From Aphis gossypii (lineage: Eukaryota > Arthropoda > Insecta > Hemiptera > Aphididae), in contig NC_065531.1 of NCBI RefSeq assembly GCF_020184175.1, positions 69,968,604 to 70,032,603 on the forward strand: a DNA stretch of 64,000 bases. The letters are read 5' to 3'. The translations under genes and the position numbers were made by a program. A model generated the notes under the pieces. The model made no database searches. It was given only the letters and a program-made list of their open reading frames with translations, and was not told the origin of the DNA. Of this stretch, positions 38,238 through 51,700 are shown piece after piece (position 1 is the stretch's first letter; each line of letters starts with the position of its first letter).

Positions 38238-38935
38238 TAGGGCTCGGTTTTTAAAGCATATGCTTCTTTTTTTTATAATTATTGTACATAAATTCGTTAC
38301 ACGTCATTCTGATTTCAAATACCTAAACCAATTTATTTTTGCTTTTTTTTAATGTAGATGATTTTTTTTGCTTTTTTTCAATTATTCTAGTTGTGAATTT
38401 GTATATCTTTACTATGCTATTTGAATAAAATAAAAAAAAAAATTATTAATAAATTAATGTAAAAACCCAGAATGCAGATATATTGGATTATTATTGTTTT
38501 CGTTATCGGGTTGTTTATTAAATGTATTAAACGTCGATCGATCTACATTTAGCCTGCAGTACCTATACTGCCAGTATGCATATAACATCGATATTAACCA
38601 TATCAAAATTTAAGATTTAATTTTGTAATTTGAAACCTTTTGTATAAAGATGCTCCGATCACTTCAGTGGATGTGGAGAGTTCGTTTTATACGTATAAAA
38701 ATATTCTGTCAGACAATAAAGTCAGTTTCACTTCTGCAAATCAAGGAAAATACAAGGTAATTAATTCTTTTTTAAATTTAAATTAATTTTTTTTAAATTT
38801 TTATTCATTTTTATAATTATAATAGTCCATGTTAATTTTTGGTCATAGTTTTTTTTTGCTTTTTTTAAAAATAAATATTTTTTTTTTGCTTTTTTAAAAA
38901 AAAACAATAGTGTGCTTTTTTGGTTAGGTACTTAT
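38238..38935 (+). mobile_element. Decayed hAT transposon with transposase C-terminal relic
   Basis: The left edge TAGGGCTCGGTTTTTAAA resembles an element end; a reverse-oriented version (TAAATCTGAGCCCTAG) ends at 47528. The interior contains an open plus-strand segment at 38649-38756 reading DAPITSVDVESSFYTYKNIL and then SDNKVSFTSANQGKYK. This matches the hAT C-terminal dimerisation region, where VDVERSFS-x-YK-x-IL is a typical core; here the Arg of the core is replaced. Repeated poly(T)-GCTTTTTT strings occur on both sides. The rest of the transposase is gone, so it cannot be active. Confidence 0.55.
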
Positions 38936-39532
38936 TATATGCTTTGAAATTCGAGTCTTAATATAGTAATTAATATTGCTCGGGTAAATAATTGGAAATA
39001 TAATAAATCGATTGAAAACGGTCGTCCGACGTTTTGATATTCTTTGACATATTAATATTATGTAGGTACTAATTAATCGAAAATACAATTACCAACTACC
39101 GAGTGTAATTTGCGCAAGATTATAATATTTAGTATTTACGCACTTATTGTGTCTTTTTTAAAACGACAAATTACGCGCGTTTGACGCCATTAATTTCTTG
39201 TTCTGAGAATTCATGCGCTGAGACTATATATACTTAATAAATAATATGTTTACAATAATATAATATATAAATATACATAAAATACACCAACACTATTGTA
39301 ATAAATGGTTTTATCGCCGTCATTAAAACATTACGTTATAATTTATTATCGTTACCGCTGCTCGGCGCTCGCCGATTTTAACGAATTTTGTCGCCACTCA
39401 TATAGGTATAATATTTTGTATCATTTTAACTGCGATGGCGGTTGACACTCTACTCCCGTAATATACCTACATCTTTTAAGACTCAAAATTTTAAGTTTTT
39501 ACCATCTATTTCCGATTTCGAGCAGTAATGCG

Positions 39533-39694
39533 ATGATATTTTATTTCCTATCATTATTGGTACCTGCTGATGCTATACCGCAGTCCGATTTGTTACCGTC
39601 GCGTGTTTTACAGGCGATACAGCGGTCCTATATACCGGCTAACGTACAAAACTGCGACGTAATCGTCAATTTGCTTTTAATTCGAGTTGTATAA
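39533..39694 (+). CDS. 53-aa ORF with signal-peptide-like start
   Basis: Begins MIFYFLSLLVPADA, a short hydrophobic stretch ending in Ala-Asp-Ala, a good signal peptidase site. The predicted remainder is about 39 residues (IPQSDLLPSRVLQ ... SYIPANVQNCDVI) ending in a hydrophobic LLLIRVV. It lies inside a CpG-richer island (39300-39900) with a strong donor-like ATATAG/GTAAGG near 39845, beyond the stop. It could be a small secreted protein, the first exon of a larger receptor-like gene, or chance. No family is recognised. Confidence 0.3.
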   Translation: MIFYFLSLLVPADAIPQSDLLPSRVLQAIQRSYIPANVQNCDVIVNLLLIRVV

Positions 39695-39699
39695 GCCTG

Positions 39700-42600
39700 T
39701 GGCCCGTACAATATAATATGAACGATGTTATAATGACTATACGACGACGATGATAATAATAGTTAAAGTCATTACCGCCGTCACACCTGGTACGTGGTGC
39801 CTCCGCGTGCGCCAGCTATTAATCGCGACGAAGCGAATTAATATAGGTAAGGATCACCGGGCGAGATCGGCGCAACAGAACGCGCCTCGAGAATCGTGTA
39901 TTTTGTTTTAACTCAACTTATATTATTATTATTGTTAACTATATGTTATACAGTTATTATAAGTTAATAACTTACTATTAATTCTCAATAAATGTATACC
40001 TAATTAAAATATGCGTATAATTGTACAGAGGTATTCAGTGATAACACTCGACAATATGCGTATGAAACGGAATTGCAATAAAACTGAGACCTGTGACTAA
40101 TTATATATTGACAGATAATATACTAAGTCAAAGTACATTAGAATCCCATTCCTATATCGATAAGTGATAAACACAATATTGTGTATTCAAAACACATATA
40201 ACTATAATATGTGAATTGCTTTTTAGGTGCAAAAAATACATTAGTATATGTAGTTTTATATTTTTCACGTCATTGATGGCGAAAGACGATTCATTTGCCA
40301 CGACTCTTTTGATTGATAACTCTTGTACGCACGAATTGGATAACCTCCAAGTTCATGAAACAATCCTTTCTCTCATTAGTCAGTATAAGACATAAGTGGA
40401 TAATATGCTCTGACAGTGAGTTATATATTAACAAATTTAATAACTTATTATATACATTATGTGCCTTATATATAATCCGAGTGGAAAATAGAACACCGAT
40501 TTAGCTTTTATGAATGAAACAAAATTACTTTTTAATCAAAAAAAAAAAAAATTTTTAATCCATTTGTAAACTTAAGCCATGAACATAAAATTATATGACC
40601 AATTATTTATAGAATCATGATCACGTATTCACGTCCTTCGTTTTACTCCAATTTGGACCTGCGAGTTTTTCTGATTTTTAAAAATAAAGCAAAAGTAGAG
40701 AAATATATAGCCATAAGTCATAATACAGATTTTTCACCAAAGTTGCTATATGTGTTCTTTAATAATATATTTCTCAATTTCAAAATCATTTTTATTTTAA
40801 AATTTAAACCATAAAACGTAGTAAATTTCAATTAAAATCGTCTATACCAAATGTCTACCGACGTTCTATCTATATGCTATCCGATAATAATAAATATGCA
40901 TTACTAAACCCTATAAATCTGGTCTGCGGCTCGTTCGCATAACTAATTAAATATATTGGTTTCCTATATACACCACATATTATAGAATATAGATTGGATT
41001 TTCGTTATCGTCTATACATAACAATTTATAACCAACAATCGGATATTTATAACACATTAACACAATACGCAAATTTTACCTAGCAATAAAGAAACCCGCG
41101 AGTCTCTGTTCGACTGTATTCCTGCAATGTTTCCTATCACGATTTTTTTCAAAAGGTTTGGATTATGAAGTACATATTATTTAACTTGACAGACGCCGCG
41201 CGCCGACCATTGACCAATAACCATATTAAACATAGCTAAGTCTTAATTTTTAAGTATTAATATTTAATTTACCAACATATAAATAAGCTAGATTTTATTT
41301 TAGTCGCAATAAGTTTATTTCTCAATATATAAAAAAAAAACACAAACATAAAACGTTTAAACTTTAAACAAAGCGCCGTACTCGCGTTTTTATGTTCCAA
41401 ATATCTCACGGTACATTTAATGTTTGTTTATTTTATCTATATACTTACGATAAATATATGTTATCCGTATAGTACTGTGTTACTGGAAACATTCGGTTCT
41501 AAATTTAAATATCCGTCATAATATTAGTTATGGTATAGATACAAGTTTAGGTAAATATAATAATATAATAATGTATTATGTATTGTATTACCTATTATAC
41601 ATATAATATTCATACAATTATACCTACCTATAGATGAATTTAATAAATACTTTTGAATTTTAAGATCATACAAATTTTTGTATAGTTTAAAAAACCAACT
41701 TTTATAATTTTTTTTTATAACTCTGTCGTATGAATTTTTCATTTTAATTTCGTCAAATACAATAATTATGAAGCGTGCAGTAGTGGTGCATATTCTTCAC
41801 TGTTGCCAATAAACTGTCTCGTTTATACAATTATACATATTACATTCGTCATTCCTATATATATGTGACGGTTGCCAGTTTTATAGTTCTACAATTTGAC
41901 GAGTGAGATATAAACATTACTTCGAATGTGATTTTGTGAAATGTTTTGTAAACGTAAAATCTGAATACTGTGGTCACTATCGGTTATCGAAATTTTGTCC
42001 GCTATTAAATCTAAAAGAGTTTGTAAATTGTTTCAAAAAATAAATTTTTGAAACACAATTTGTCGAAAATAAAACACATACATGCGTGTAATGGTTGTGA
42101 CTTAGGACTTAGACGATTGCATTTGACGTTTTGAGAGAGTGATTTTATTTTATTTTTTTGTATAGGTATCTCTAATTCACTATCCGTTTTATTTTTAGTT
42201 TTACTTGAACGGTTCTAAGCATTCAGGTGAATCCTGTCGCACGTGGCTGAAATCTATAAACGACCGTTAATGTGTAGGCTCGGAAGAATGTGTTTTGATC
42301 TTTCGAGAAAGTTCGACGAATTACATATTTTACACGATACTATGATAGTCTATTGTTAAACGTCCAAACTATTTCGACAAGCTTGAAAGCTTGTATTGTC
42401 CGTGTAAATAATATGCAGTACGTTATATTGCACGTTTTTCAATTCTATTTTACTTGTAAGGTCTCAATTTCTACAGGTATGATGGAGAACTTAAGTAGTT
42501 ATCTACTAAACGTATCCCGTAGTCCATGGAAATATAGTTATATCATGGTGTAATCACTGTAATCATGTTGTTGAAAATACACCCTACAAAGGGTTATATA

Positions 42601-43200
42601 TTATAATGTTTTTTTAAAGGAATATATTTTTTTAATCTCAGACGGCTGTGTACAAGTCACTAGACAATAATATATAAAAATAGGTATAGATACTACATTT
42701 TAGGTATTAGGTAGTGTTGTATAATACAATAATACTGTAGGTTCACCATAGATTCTTATGCTCACACTATTATTTCCTCTAACTAAAATCTTCCCCGTTT
42801 TTGTCCAAACATCGATCCTATATTAATTTACTTCTTTCATTTTCGAGTTCACAGCTGTCATCAAGCCTCTCGTGTCTCTTCTAACGACTTAATTAAGTAA
42901 TGATCAATTATAATATAATTAATGTGCGCCTTTTGTATGTTTACCTCATAATATTGTATATTAATGTTTCATTTTAATGATGCGCAGATTATTACATTAG
43001 GTTCGATTTTATATTCTTATCTTATAGTTATCCTTATTTTATAAAATATAAATACGATGAACCTATACAACAAATAATAAAAAAGAAAAATACTATAGGT
43101 AGGTAGGTTCTACTTACCTACAATTTATTTATAATGATTTATATATTACCTATTTGCGTAAATTGTAAATACTAAATAATAGCGAGTACGAGTAAATGCA
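39700..43200. other. AT-rich spacer
   Basis: No supported gene, RNA or element. The CpG-richer island continues to about 39900. Confidence 0.5.
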
Positions 43201-43800
43201 ATCGGTCGCACGCGACAGGTGCAGCATGCAGGTTTAAATGCGCGGCAGTGTGTACGACGGCCAATGATACAATTTCAAATACGCCCATAAGAGGGGGTTA
43301 GACCGTTTTCGGTCAAAACACTATTTATATATTATCGTGACTTTCTGTTTTCGCGAAAAATAAAACGGAATGCTATAAACGTTGACGACGACGACGACGA
43401 CGATGAGTGGACGTGTCGCACTATATACACAGTTTGCATTTAACTGTGCAGTTGTCATCGTCGTACACGATTCGACACTATACGAGTCCTGAGTCCTGTT
43501 ATTATTGCCGTCGAGCTTATATAGATATATATATAAGTATCGTTTATACACTATTATTATATTCTTACGACTTTGGCAGCGACGTATATACAACTCGAGA
43601 AGAGCGCTCGTCGCGGCGTACTCGTGTAAGTAGTGCGTACCGCTTGTACACAAGTATATTATTATATTATAATATTGCTGTGTACATTAGAAAGCGGTGC
43701 GCGGCGTCACGATCGCGAGTCACGTCGCGACGCGTCGCCCACCGCGTTTGGATGGGTGACCGCTCGCGGCGCTCGACAGCTATTTAATATGCATATAATC
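43200..43800. other. CpG-rich patch with (GAC)n
   Basis: Contains GACGAC repeats at 43384-43402 and a CG-dense segment at 43690-43780. Both strands have long open frames with low-complexity or Arg-rich translations that do not look like proteins. It may be a promoter or untranslated exon. Confidence 0.3.
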
Positions 43801-45699
43801 CCTCATAATTTAATAGTATATTTTATTTCCAAATTATCCAAATTAGGTAGGACGAATTTTTGAACACTGTATCCGCAAATATAGCTATATAAGCAATAAT
43901 CACTTATTATTTATTTAAAATTTGAAATAATCGCGGAGCATTATTGAATATACGCTCGATGATAATAATCTATCACTTGTGTTTATTATTATGTAGGTAT
44001 AATATAATATTTATATTAACGTATACTATTAATACTTCAAAAAATAGTAAAAGGATCTGTTTTATTAAAAAAACATATACTTAGAATATTAATAGATTAA
44101 TTCGTGTCACACGTTGTAGGTACCTACCTATAATACCACATGATCCTGCAGCAGGACTTATTTAATCGTTTATACCTATAACCACACATCACCAGTCACC
44201 ACGCAGTTAATAACCACTTGCCGACGTACGTTATTATAAGTACGTACCTAATTAGGATTATATCACACGATAGTCGATTGACATTTTTTATATGAAAAAA
44301 ATGTAAGTTATCTATATATGCTATAAATAATTTCAACGTGGTGCGTTTCCTCGTCGGCTTAATGCGTATATGAATTTAACGGGTCCGTGTGAAACGAGCT
44401 TAAAACTACATTTTATCACTTGATCATAATGGTTGTATCCTTATTTCGGCGTGACGGTGTAATAGTCAATTAACGCGCGACGTTGTCGTCCCGTCTTGTA
44501 TATAATATAATATTAGCGCCCGCACGTTCAGTATAGAAATATTCAAATGTATATTAAATTGTAATTATACGACGACTTCGAGAGGAACAAAATGAGTGTC
44601 GTGCGAGTGAGTGTGCGACAATTTTTTCACCGATATATATATATGTTAATAAAATAATAAATTATCTATATACATCACACTGCCTGCACAGTTTTAGTAA
44701 GTACGTAAAATTACATTATTAAACCGGTAAAGCGCAGCTGGTCTGACTAGTACAGTCGCGGGTATAATCATAGAACGAAATTTTTCCGAATTAGAAATTA
44801 AAAAAAAAAAAAATCGATACATCGTAATAATATTATCGTGACAACGGTGGTCGTAAAATGTGTACCTTCGCGTAACTCTGCAGGCTACACTTACGCTCTT
44901 TGTCGGCGTTAGTATACCCATATACATATGGATAATACTGCAGTAGTGCAGTGCATGAATACCTTTAATCTGCAACGGATTATATAATATATATAATTGA
45001 AACTATAGACACTGATAAAAAATCCCGACCATATAGTTTCAGTATATTAACTATATACGTATCAACCTCACTATATGTCCTTATTGGATTCGATGTTATT
45101 CCCGGAAATCAATGATATTTTTAAATAAATTGCAGCGTATATACACACTTTCAACGGTTTCGATTCAGGCGTCCTTTTTGCTATTGCAGCTTATTACCGC
45201 GGTCGTTCAGTATTTATTTTAATTCGTTTTCAGTTTAACGGTATGATAATTTATTCGATTGCGCACTATGATATATAATATGCAGATTTAAAAGGTACAC
45301 ACGTCCTGGGCTAATTTACACTCATGTGCACGCGATACAGAAGCTTGGGACCTCTCATTTTCAAGATATCACTCCTGTCCCTTATAGGTCCTTATTAATA
45401 CCCATATATACTCAGATAATCTGTATAGTCTCTACATTGCAAAAAACATCAAATAAAATGCCATCATGCATGAATAATCAAAATATAATATAAACGTAGT
45501 ATCTAGTTTACGCGAGAGCTAAAAAAAACATCAGCTTCCTTAAATAATAGTTTCTCCTATTTTCTTTTATTTCTACCAATCATCTTAGTTAATAAGCGCC
45601 CTAAATTAAATATTTCACAAGGTCTCTACTTTTTATATTGAATCAAACGCTGAAATCCTGTATATAGAGGTATATTATAGACCTTATCTTATACAATAT
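43801..45699. other. Intergenic DNA
   Basis: AT-rich, no supported gene. Open frames are low-complexity. Confidence 0.45.
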
Positions 45700-45770
45700 C
45701 AGAGCTGAATTAAGGATCACAGCTGCCCTGGAGTGATCTATATAAATTTGGTACCTCTTATCAAGGAGTT
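45700..45770 (+). mobile_element. Decayed left end of a hAT MITE
   Basis: CAGAGCTGAATTAAGGATCA followed by CAGCTGCCCTGG aligns with the left end of the element at 25343 (CAGAGCCGTGTCAAG... CAGCGCCCTGG). No matching right end is visible. Confidence 0.4.
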
Positions 45771-46029
45771 ACAGTAAGACAAAATACATTTTATGTGTAT
45801 AATATATTATTATGGACGTGTATAATATGCGGGAAGGAAAAACCGCGACCTGGAGCAATAAAGCTCCTTTTACATCCATTTTAAACCCTTGCGAAGTGCC
45901 TTACGAGGGTTGACGGTAATACAGTGGTATGGGTTAGGGGGTGAGAACGCGTAAGCGGCTAATAAAAATCATTTTTTTTTTTTTTTAATATTTTTCTTCT
46001 ACTATTATTATTATTATCATCATCGGTTA

Positions 46030-46580
46030 TCTCGTTCCTAGACCACAGTCGATCCGACACAGAACAGTGGCTATACGACGACGGCGGCGGCGGCGGCGGC
46101 GGCGGCGGTTCAACGCACGTCTACAAAGAGAACGCCGCAACGGACCGGCGACGAGCCGGGGAGGGGTGAAAGGAAAGGAAAAAAAAAAATAAAAAATAAA
46201 TAGAAAAAACAGTGCGCGCCGCCGACTGTAGCGTGTGCGTGTGTGTAATGTTTCGGAACGGGCGGCCGCGGTGCGACGTTGCCGGCTCGTGCGTTGAGGC
46301 GCGTCGTCGAGCGACGGGTGTGTGTGTGTGTGTGTGTGGGCCCCTCTCGGGCCGCGACGGAGTAATTTACGACGGTCGTCGTCGTTGTCGTCGTCTAGTC
46401 GCGGTCGTGGTTACGGGCGGCGGTGTCGGGGTGGTGGGGAGAGGGGAACCGAGTAATGAGGAGACGAGAAATAAAAAAAATGAAAACGCCACGCGACAGT
46501 GTGGCCAAGATGTCGGACGTTAAACTGTCGGACGGGTGCCCGGAGGGTTTACGCCGCCGCGGCGATCGTCGTGCTTTTAT
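46030..46580 (+). promoter_or_regulatory. CpG island, possible promoter and first exon
   Basis: Sharply GC/CpG-rich block in AT-rich DNA, holding (CGG)9 at 46082-46108, (GT)n at 46319-46338 and CGTCGT tracts. An ATG in good context (GCCAAGATGTCG, 46510) opens a frame MSDVKLSDGCPEGLRRRGDR of about 30 codons that could be a first coding exon. The longer frame 46212-46523 lacks an ATG start and is low-complexity. No downstream exon was found within the window. Confidence 0.35.
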
Positions 46581-47690
46581 CGTTTTAAAATTAATAACAT
46601 AATATTATAATTATTATAGAATATTATCGTTGTAGTCGACGCGTTTCGACTTTTTATTTCCAATCAGACTCATAATACCGATATACATATACGTATAAAA
46701 AATTCAATACGCACATATAAGAGCTATAAATAGGTATAGGTAATATGGGAGATCTGCAGATTCTTAAAATAAAAATAAGAGCTGCATTCGACCATCTTTT
46801 GTGTGCAATCGTTCGTTTTTTACAGTTAGTCATCGAGTGACAATAGGTACTCTATAATTATTTTTTACTATTAAATATTTTGATTATTTATTAGCATTCA
46901 TCACAATATTACGGTTTCTCGATTTAGAGCTAATTTACTGCAAACTAATATTTACTAAACAGTAAACATAATAATAACTAATAAGCTTAAAAAATGACCA
47001 ACTATATAGATCTTTATTTTGTCCACACTCAATATCACTTATGAATTATAGTTTGTAGTATCGATATTTTTAATCAATTAATTTCATACATTATTTTTGA
47101 TTGATAATCAATAATATAAATAGGTACCTATCATCGCTGGTATCGGATTTATAATAATTTTTATTTTCTTTAGAATAAGTTAAACGAATATTGATAAATA
47201 TAGAATTTATAATTTTAATTTTATTTGAACTTTAATGATTAAATAATGTAATCATAAATAATTAAAATCTCATTATACGTTATGAAAAAATGTAGTATTT
47301 CAATGCAAATAAGTACATTGTTTCTAAAGATAATAAATTAAGAAGTGTTAACATTTTAAAAAGTTTAACCTAACTTGCGTGAATGTGTGATTGTTAAACA
47401 AATTTTGGTTGTTTTTTAATAGCATTATTTTACAATACATATTGTAGTGAAATGGCATTTTTTATTGAAGTTTTGATTATTTTTTGATATAGTTTGTACT
47501 TTTTAGGCCATTTAAATCTGAGCCCTAGCTATAATGTACCTACCTACACTAATGTTCACTATTTCGTATATAAAATGTCTTTATAAAATGAAATTTTTTG
47601 CCTTACTAGTCGTTACAAAAATACTACCTATAGCCAAAATCTCTTCAACTTGTAAAAATGACATTTTATCTGTTTATAATATATATATAT
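46581..47690. other. AT-rich spacer with a transposon edge
   Basis: A TAAATCTGAGCCCTAG terminus at 47513-47528 is the reverse-oriented counterpart of the end at 38238. The ~130 bp before it are T-rich and probably belong to the same element. Nothing else is supported. Confidence 0.4.
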
Positions 47691-48065
47691 ACAGGGTGTC
47701 CCGTGAGGATTTACCCATTGCGATATCTCCTGAAATAATGGACATATCATAATTCTGATTTTTTAATAAGACTCACAGGAATAAGAACTACAAATATTTT
47801 ATGTTTTAATTTATTTTAATGTTTTGGTAAAAAAGTTAAAAAATATATTTTTTTATTTAATTATTTTCAAAAAATCGAAGATAGCCATTTTGTAGAGTTA
47901 ATTTTTCTGAAAATATTGACGTTTCAACATTTTGATTTCATTAATTTCCTGATTTTTAATATTTTTTCTAGTTTCTAGAAAAACAGTGAATTATTTAATA
48001 CCATAGTGGTAACAAATACAGATAACGAGATATCGCAATGGGTAAATCCTCACGGGACACCCTGT
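47691..48065. mobile_element. 375-bp MITE with perfect 39-bp TIRs
   Basis: 47691-47729 (starting ACAGGGTGTCCCGTGAGG) is an exact inverted copy of 48027-48065, 39 of 39 positions. The interior of 297 bp is AT-rich and non-coding. The flanks are TATATAT on both sides, consistent with insertion at TA, so a Tc1/mariner-like origin is possible, though the low-complexity flanks prevent proof. Identical arms imply a young insertion. Confidence 0.8.
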
Positions 48066-48227
48066 ATATATATGTACATTATATACGTAATAGTAATTTT
48101 AATTATAAATAATAGTCACGCAAATTCGGTCATAGCAGGCAGACATTTGAAATAGTAAATATTTTATTTATTTATTTTTGATAATAATTATAATAATATT
48201 GATATATGTTATTGCAGTTTTGTTATA

Positions 48228-48274
48228 CCACGGTATAGAAGATATAACTTATAACTTTATCTTCTATACCGTGG
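48228..48274. repeat. Perfect 17-bp hairpin
   Basis: CCACGGTATAGAAGATA (48228-48244) is followed by a 13-nt loop and its exact reverse complement (48258-48274). It lies between the 39-bp-TIR element and the LINE relic and could be a tiny foldback element or a structured RNA. Confidence 0.6.
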
Positions 48275-48319
48275 TTATACCTAATGCATCTTCAATATCA
48301 ATTTATTTTATAGATGTTT

Positions 48320-48790
48320 TTGTTAATGGTTGTCTCATCTTGACCAAATAAGATTGGTGAAAGAACTCGGTATATGTTGTATTTGATTCTGTCAGCTTTC
48401 GTTTGCTTGAATTCAATGTGAAGATATTTGATTGTAAGTTATACATTTGTTATAGGGTGTTTTTTGTCCATTAAGTAACTGCGTGTGTGTAGGTTATGTC
48501 CTATTTTTAGATGTGTTAAGATTTCCTCTTATTTTATACATAAGTTTGTTGTTTTTTGGTTGTCAGTTTTTTCTTATTTAGTTTGGTTTCTTTTTTTTCC
48601 ACTTGCGTGATCGTTTTGTTATTAATAAACCTTGAAATGTCTTTATAAGTGCAGTATGTTTTAAGTTTATTTTTATTAGTTTACTATCGCTGTATTTTGT
48701 TTTCATTTTGTCTACTTTTTTGATAATCACTAGCTGTCTCCTGATCTTGATGGTATCTAGTGAATATATAGCAATTTAAGTAAGACTTGG
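48320..48790 (-). pseudogene. LINE ORF2 fragment (RNase-H-distal region)
   Basis: On the minus strand, interrupted frames read EEILTHLKIGHNLHTRSYLM, then DKKHPITN, a stop, LTIKYLHIEFKQTKADRIKYN and further YRVLSPILFGQDE. This follows the layout of the region after RNase H in insect Jockey/I/R1-type non-LTR retrotransposons (LTRLRIGHTRLTHSYLM-type motif, then LTVKHIL-EC). An upstream stretch with IFTRYHQDQ may be what remains of RNase H. Stops and frame changes show it is dead. Confidence 0.65.
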
Positions 48791-51700
48791 AACCTATACT
48801 TAGTTATCATACTTCATAAAAATTAAAATAATACAATGTAATGAGCTAATAGTTCCCTTTATATATGTATTATTAATTTATAGGTTAAACTCCATATGAG
48901 ATAATCCTTTACGCATGATCATTTCCAATCAATACTTGGAAAATTTCTAAATACTCGTCATCTTATCAAAAATAATAATAAATTATGTATAAAATTCATG
49001 ATCATTTATGTATAATTTTGTTCTACAGTCAATATAGTTCAAAAAATTCCATAAGAAAACATGTGACATGGTGGTTATATAAAGACGTCTAAAATAAATA
49101 CGTATTTTGTGTATTATTAATTTATAGAGCTTCATGATCGTATTGTGTCTTATTTAAACTTAATAATAAGTATATAATATAGGGTCTATTAACCCAGCAT
49201 ATTAATGTACAAATTATGGTATTTTAAATTGAAAATTAACCTGTTAAATTAAATTACTTAGGTAGATTAAATCCATTTAAAATGTATTATACATTATTAG
49301 GATGATTTGGAGTCAAAATATGTATTTTGCACACTAAAAAATATAGATATATAGGTAAACAATTACGATAATATGTGTAATGTTAATTGTTATGTGTATT
49401 ATCATGTTTTATACATACACTGAATTTTTACGCCATAAACTTCATAATTATATATCAAACCTAATACCTACCTGTAAGCAATACAAACATGAAAATCTAT
49501 ACATCTACTTAAATTTCACCATATACTGGACTTTTCAAAAATTTTTAGTTTAGTAATTATCATATCTATTTCCTTTATAATTAAACAGCTTCAAACAGCT
49601 ATTTTGAAGTAAATAATTATTTGCATTATGGTTAAATTAAAAAAAAGCTGATAAATAGGTAACTGCTTTACATGATATATATTTTATATACAGTTTATAG
49701 ATGTCGAGTGTACCTTTATTGTAAAGGAGGTTGGAGTATGTATTCGGGATATGTTGAATTCGAATTCAATTAAATATAAGCTGCAATGATGAACGATAAC
49801 CATATAAAAAAGATTTTGATCAAAGTTGGTCTAGCTTTTTATTAATGAATAAGGTAAGCGCACAATTATTTCAATAATTTTACCAAATATTTGTATATTT
49901 TTTATTTACTTTTTATTTATTATTATTTTAAAAAGAATATCAATGAGAATTTTAAATCCTGTACAGTAGTCAGTACCTTATGAATGTATTAATTTTTCAA
50001 TGATGTGTATTTTTATTTCTATAAAGACACTTTTTCTACGGTAGAAGAAATACTCTAATAATCAACTTTGATGGAAGTTTATTATAGAAAATTAGGTAGT
50101 TTTGTCTGCAAAATTGACATTTTTCAGTCCTTTTTGAAATAATAGAGAAAAATTAAAAAAATTAGATACGAGATTTGTTTAAGATTTTAATGTTTTTATT
50201 AAAATATGTATTTGGTAACTTTGGTTACATATATAGGTACATGTATAAAATATGCACAATGGCTTATCATTGAAATATTGAATTCAAATTTTACATATCT
50301 ATTAATTACAGTGCATAATATACTTAATAAAATGTACACTTAATTCCTAGCTACTAAACTGTAGGTATAGCAGTTATACTTATACTTTCCTTTTTTTAAA
50401 CTTTTGACTCCTCCCCGTACCCTTAAAGTATAAAATAAACTAAATCCAAATGCTACCGCATAAACGTCATAAACCTCGCTCAAAGTTAAAAATTTAAGTA
50501 TTTTTCTATTATAAAAGTGTCATCGCTTTGCGTAGAATTTAAATTATATGTGAATAAAAGGTAATAATATAGATATTAGATATACTGTTGAATAATATAT
50601 ACATTTTAGGCAATAATAAGGTAATCCATAGCAAACATTATTACGTTTGATGATGAATATGTTTTTATTACAATTCGATGCCTATATTAATTTACATTTT
50701 CATTATTTATCATAAATTCGTAAGTTATAATAACCCATAACCGACCATTTAATAATATCCATTATTTAATCTAAATAGTTATATACTACACACATGCACT
50801 ATTGTCTTTATATAATAATGACATATTTATTTATCTAGCTTTAGTAGCTATAATATAGTATAAATAATATGTAGTTTGGAAACGCGCGTTTATAGTTATG
50901 TTATTATACGTTTTATATAGAAGTATTGAGCATAGAAATAGTAATCAAATCAAAACGATAGGAGGAATATTATTAGACAACAAAACATATTATAATCTTG
51001 TTTATTTAGCAGTTATAAATTGTATTTTTTATTGCTTGTCTATGTTTATTATAATAAATGATGTTATTGTTATGTCTTAATAATACCTTATAATAGTATT
51101 ATGTTATTAAAATTTGTTTTTAAAAGAAAGGAAATCATAATAGACAGTAAATAATAATTGAGTTATAAGTTCAATATTAATATTTATTTATCTATGAACG
51201 AATAATTTGTGATAATTTAATAATATTCATAATAATATATCACATTATATCTATATTATGATATAATATAAATTAATAAATAGTTACAAAATAGTTGAGT
51301 GGTAAATCGTGTATCGATAATATTCGTCACTTCATTTTATTGAATATATTATATATTTTTAAATTTGTCTACAATATTTTACTATACCTACCTACTATAG
51401 ACACTATTTTACTTGTATATTTAATATAATTAGTTAGTTATAGGATTTAGGTATAATCATAATTAGATATTCTTTATATCATCACTCATCTATAATGAAC
51501 TTTTTTCATGCGTATACATAAAAACATATGAGTATTAAATATTTTCAATTACATTATATATAAATCATAGAAAAATAATGTTAATTTAACTATTTTAAAC
51601 TTGTTTTTATTTTAATACTATGGTAGTATATCTATATAGTAGTTTTACGTTTATATACCTATATGGATAAGAAGGCAATTAAGATAATAATTTACATAAT

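Noticed and set aside
46212..46523. 103-codon plus-strand frame in the CpG island
   Set aside because: No ATG start. The VCVCV, RRRR and VVVTGGG runs come from (GT)n and CG-rich repeats.
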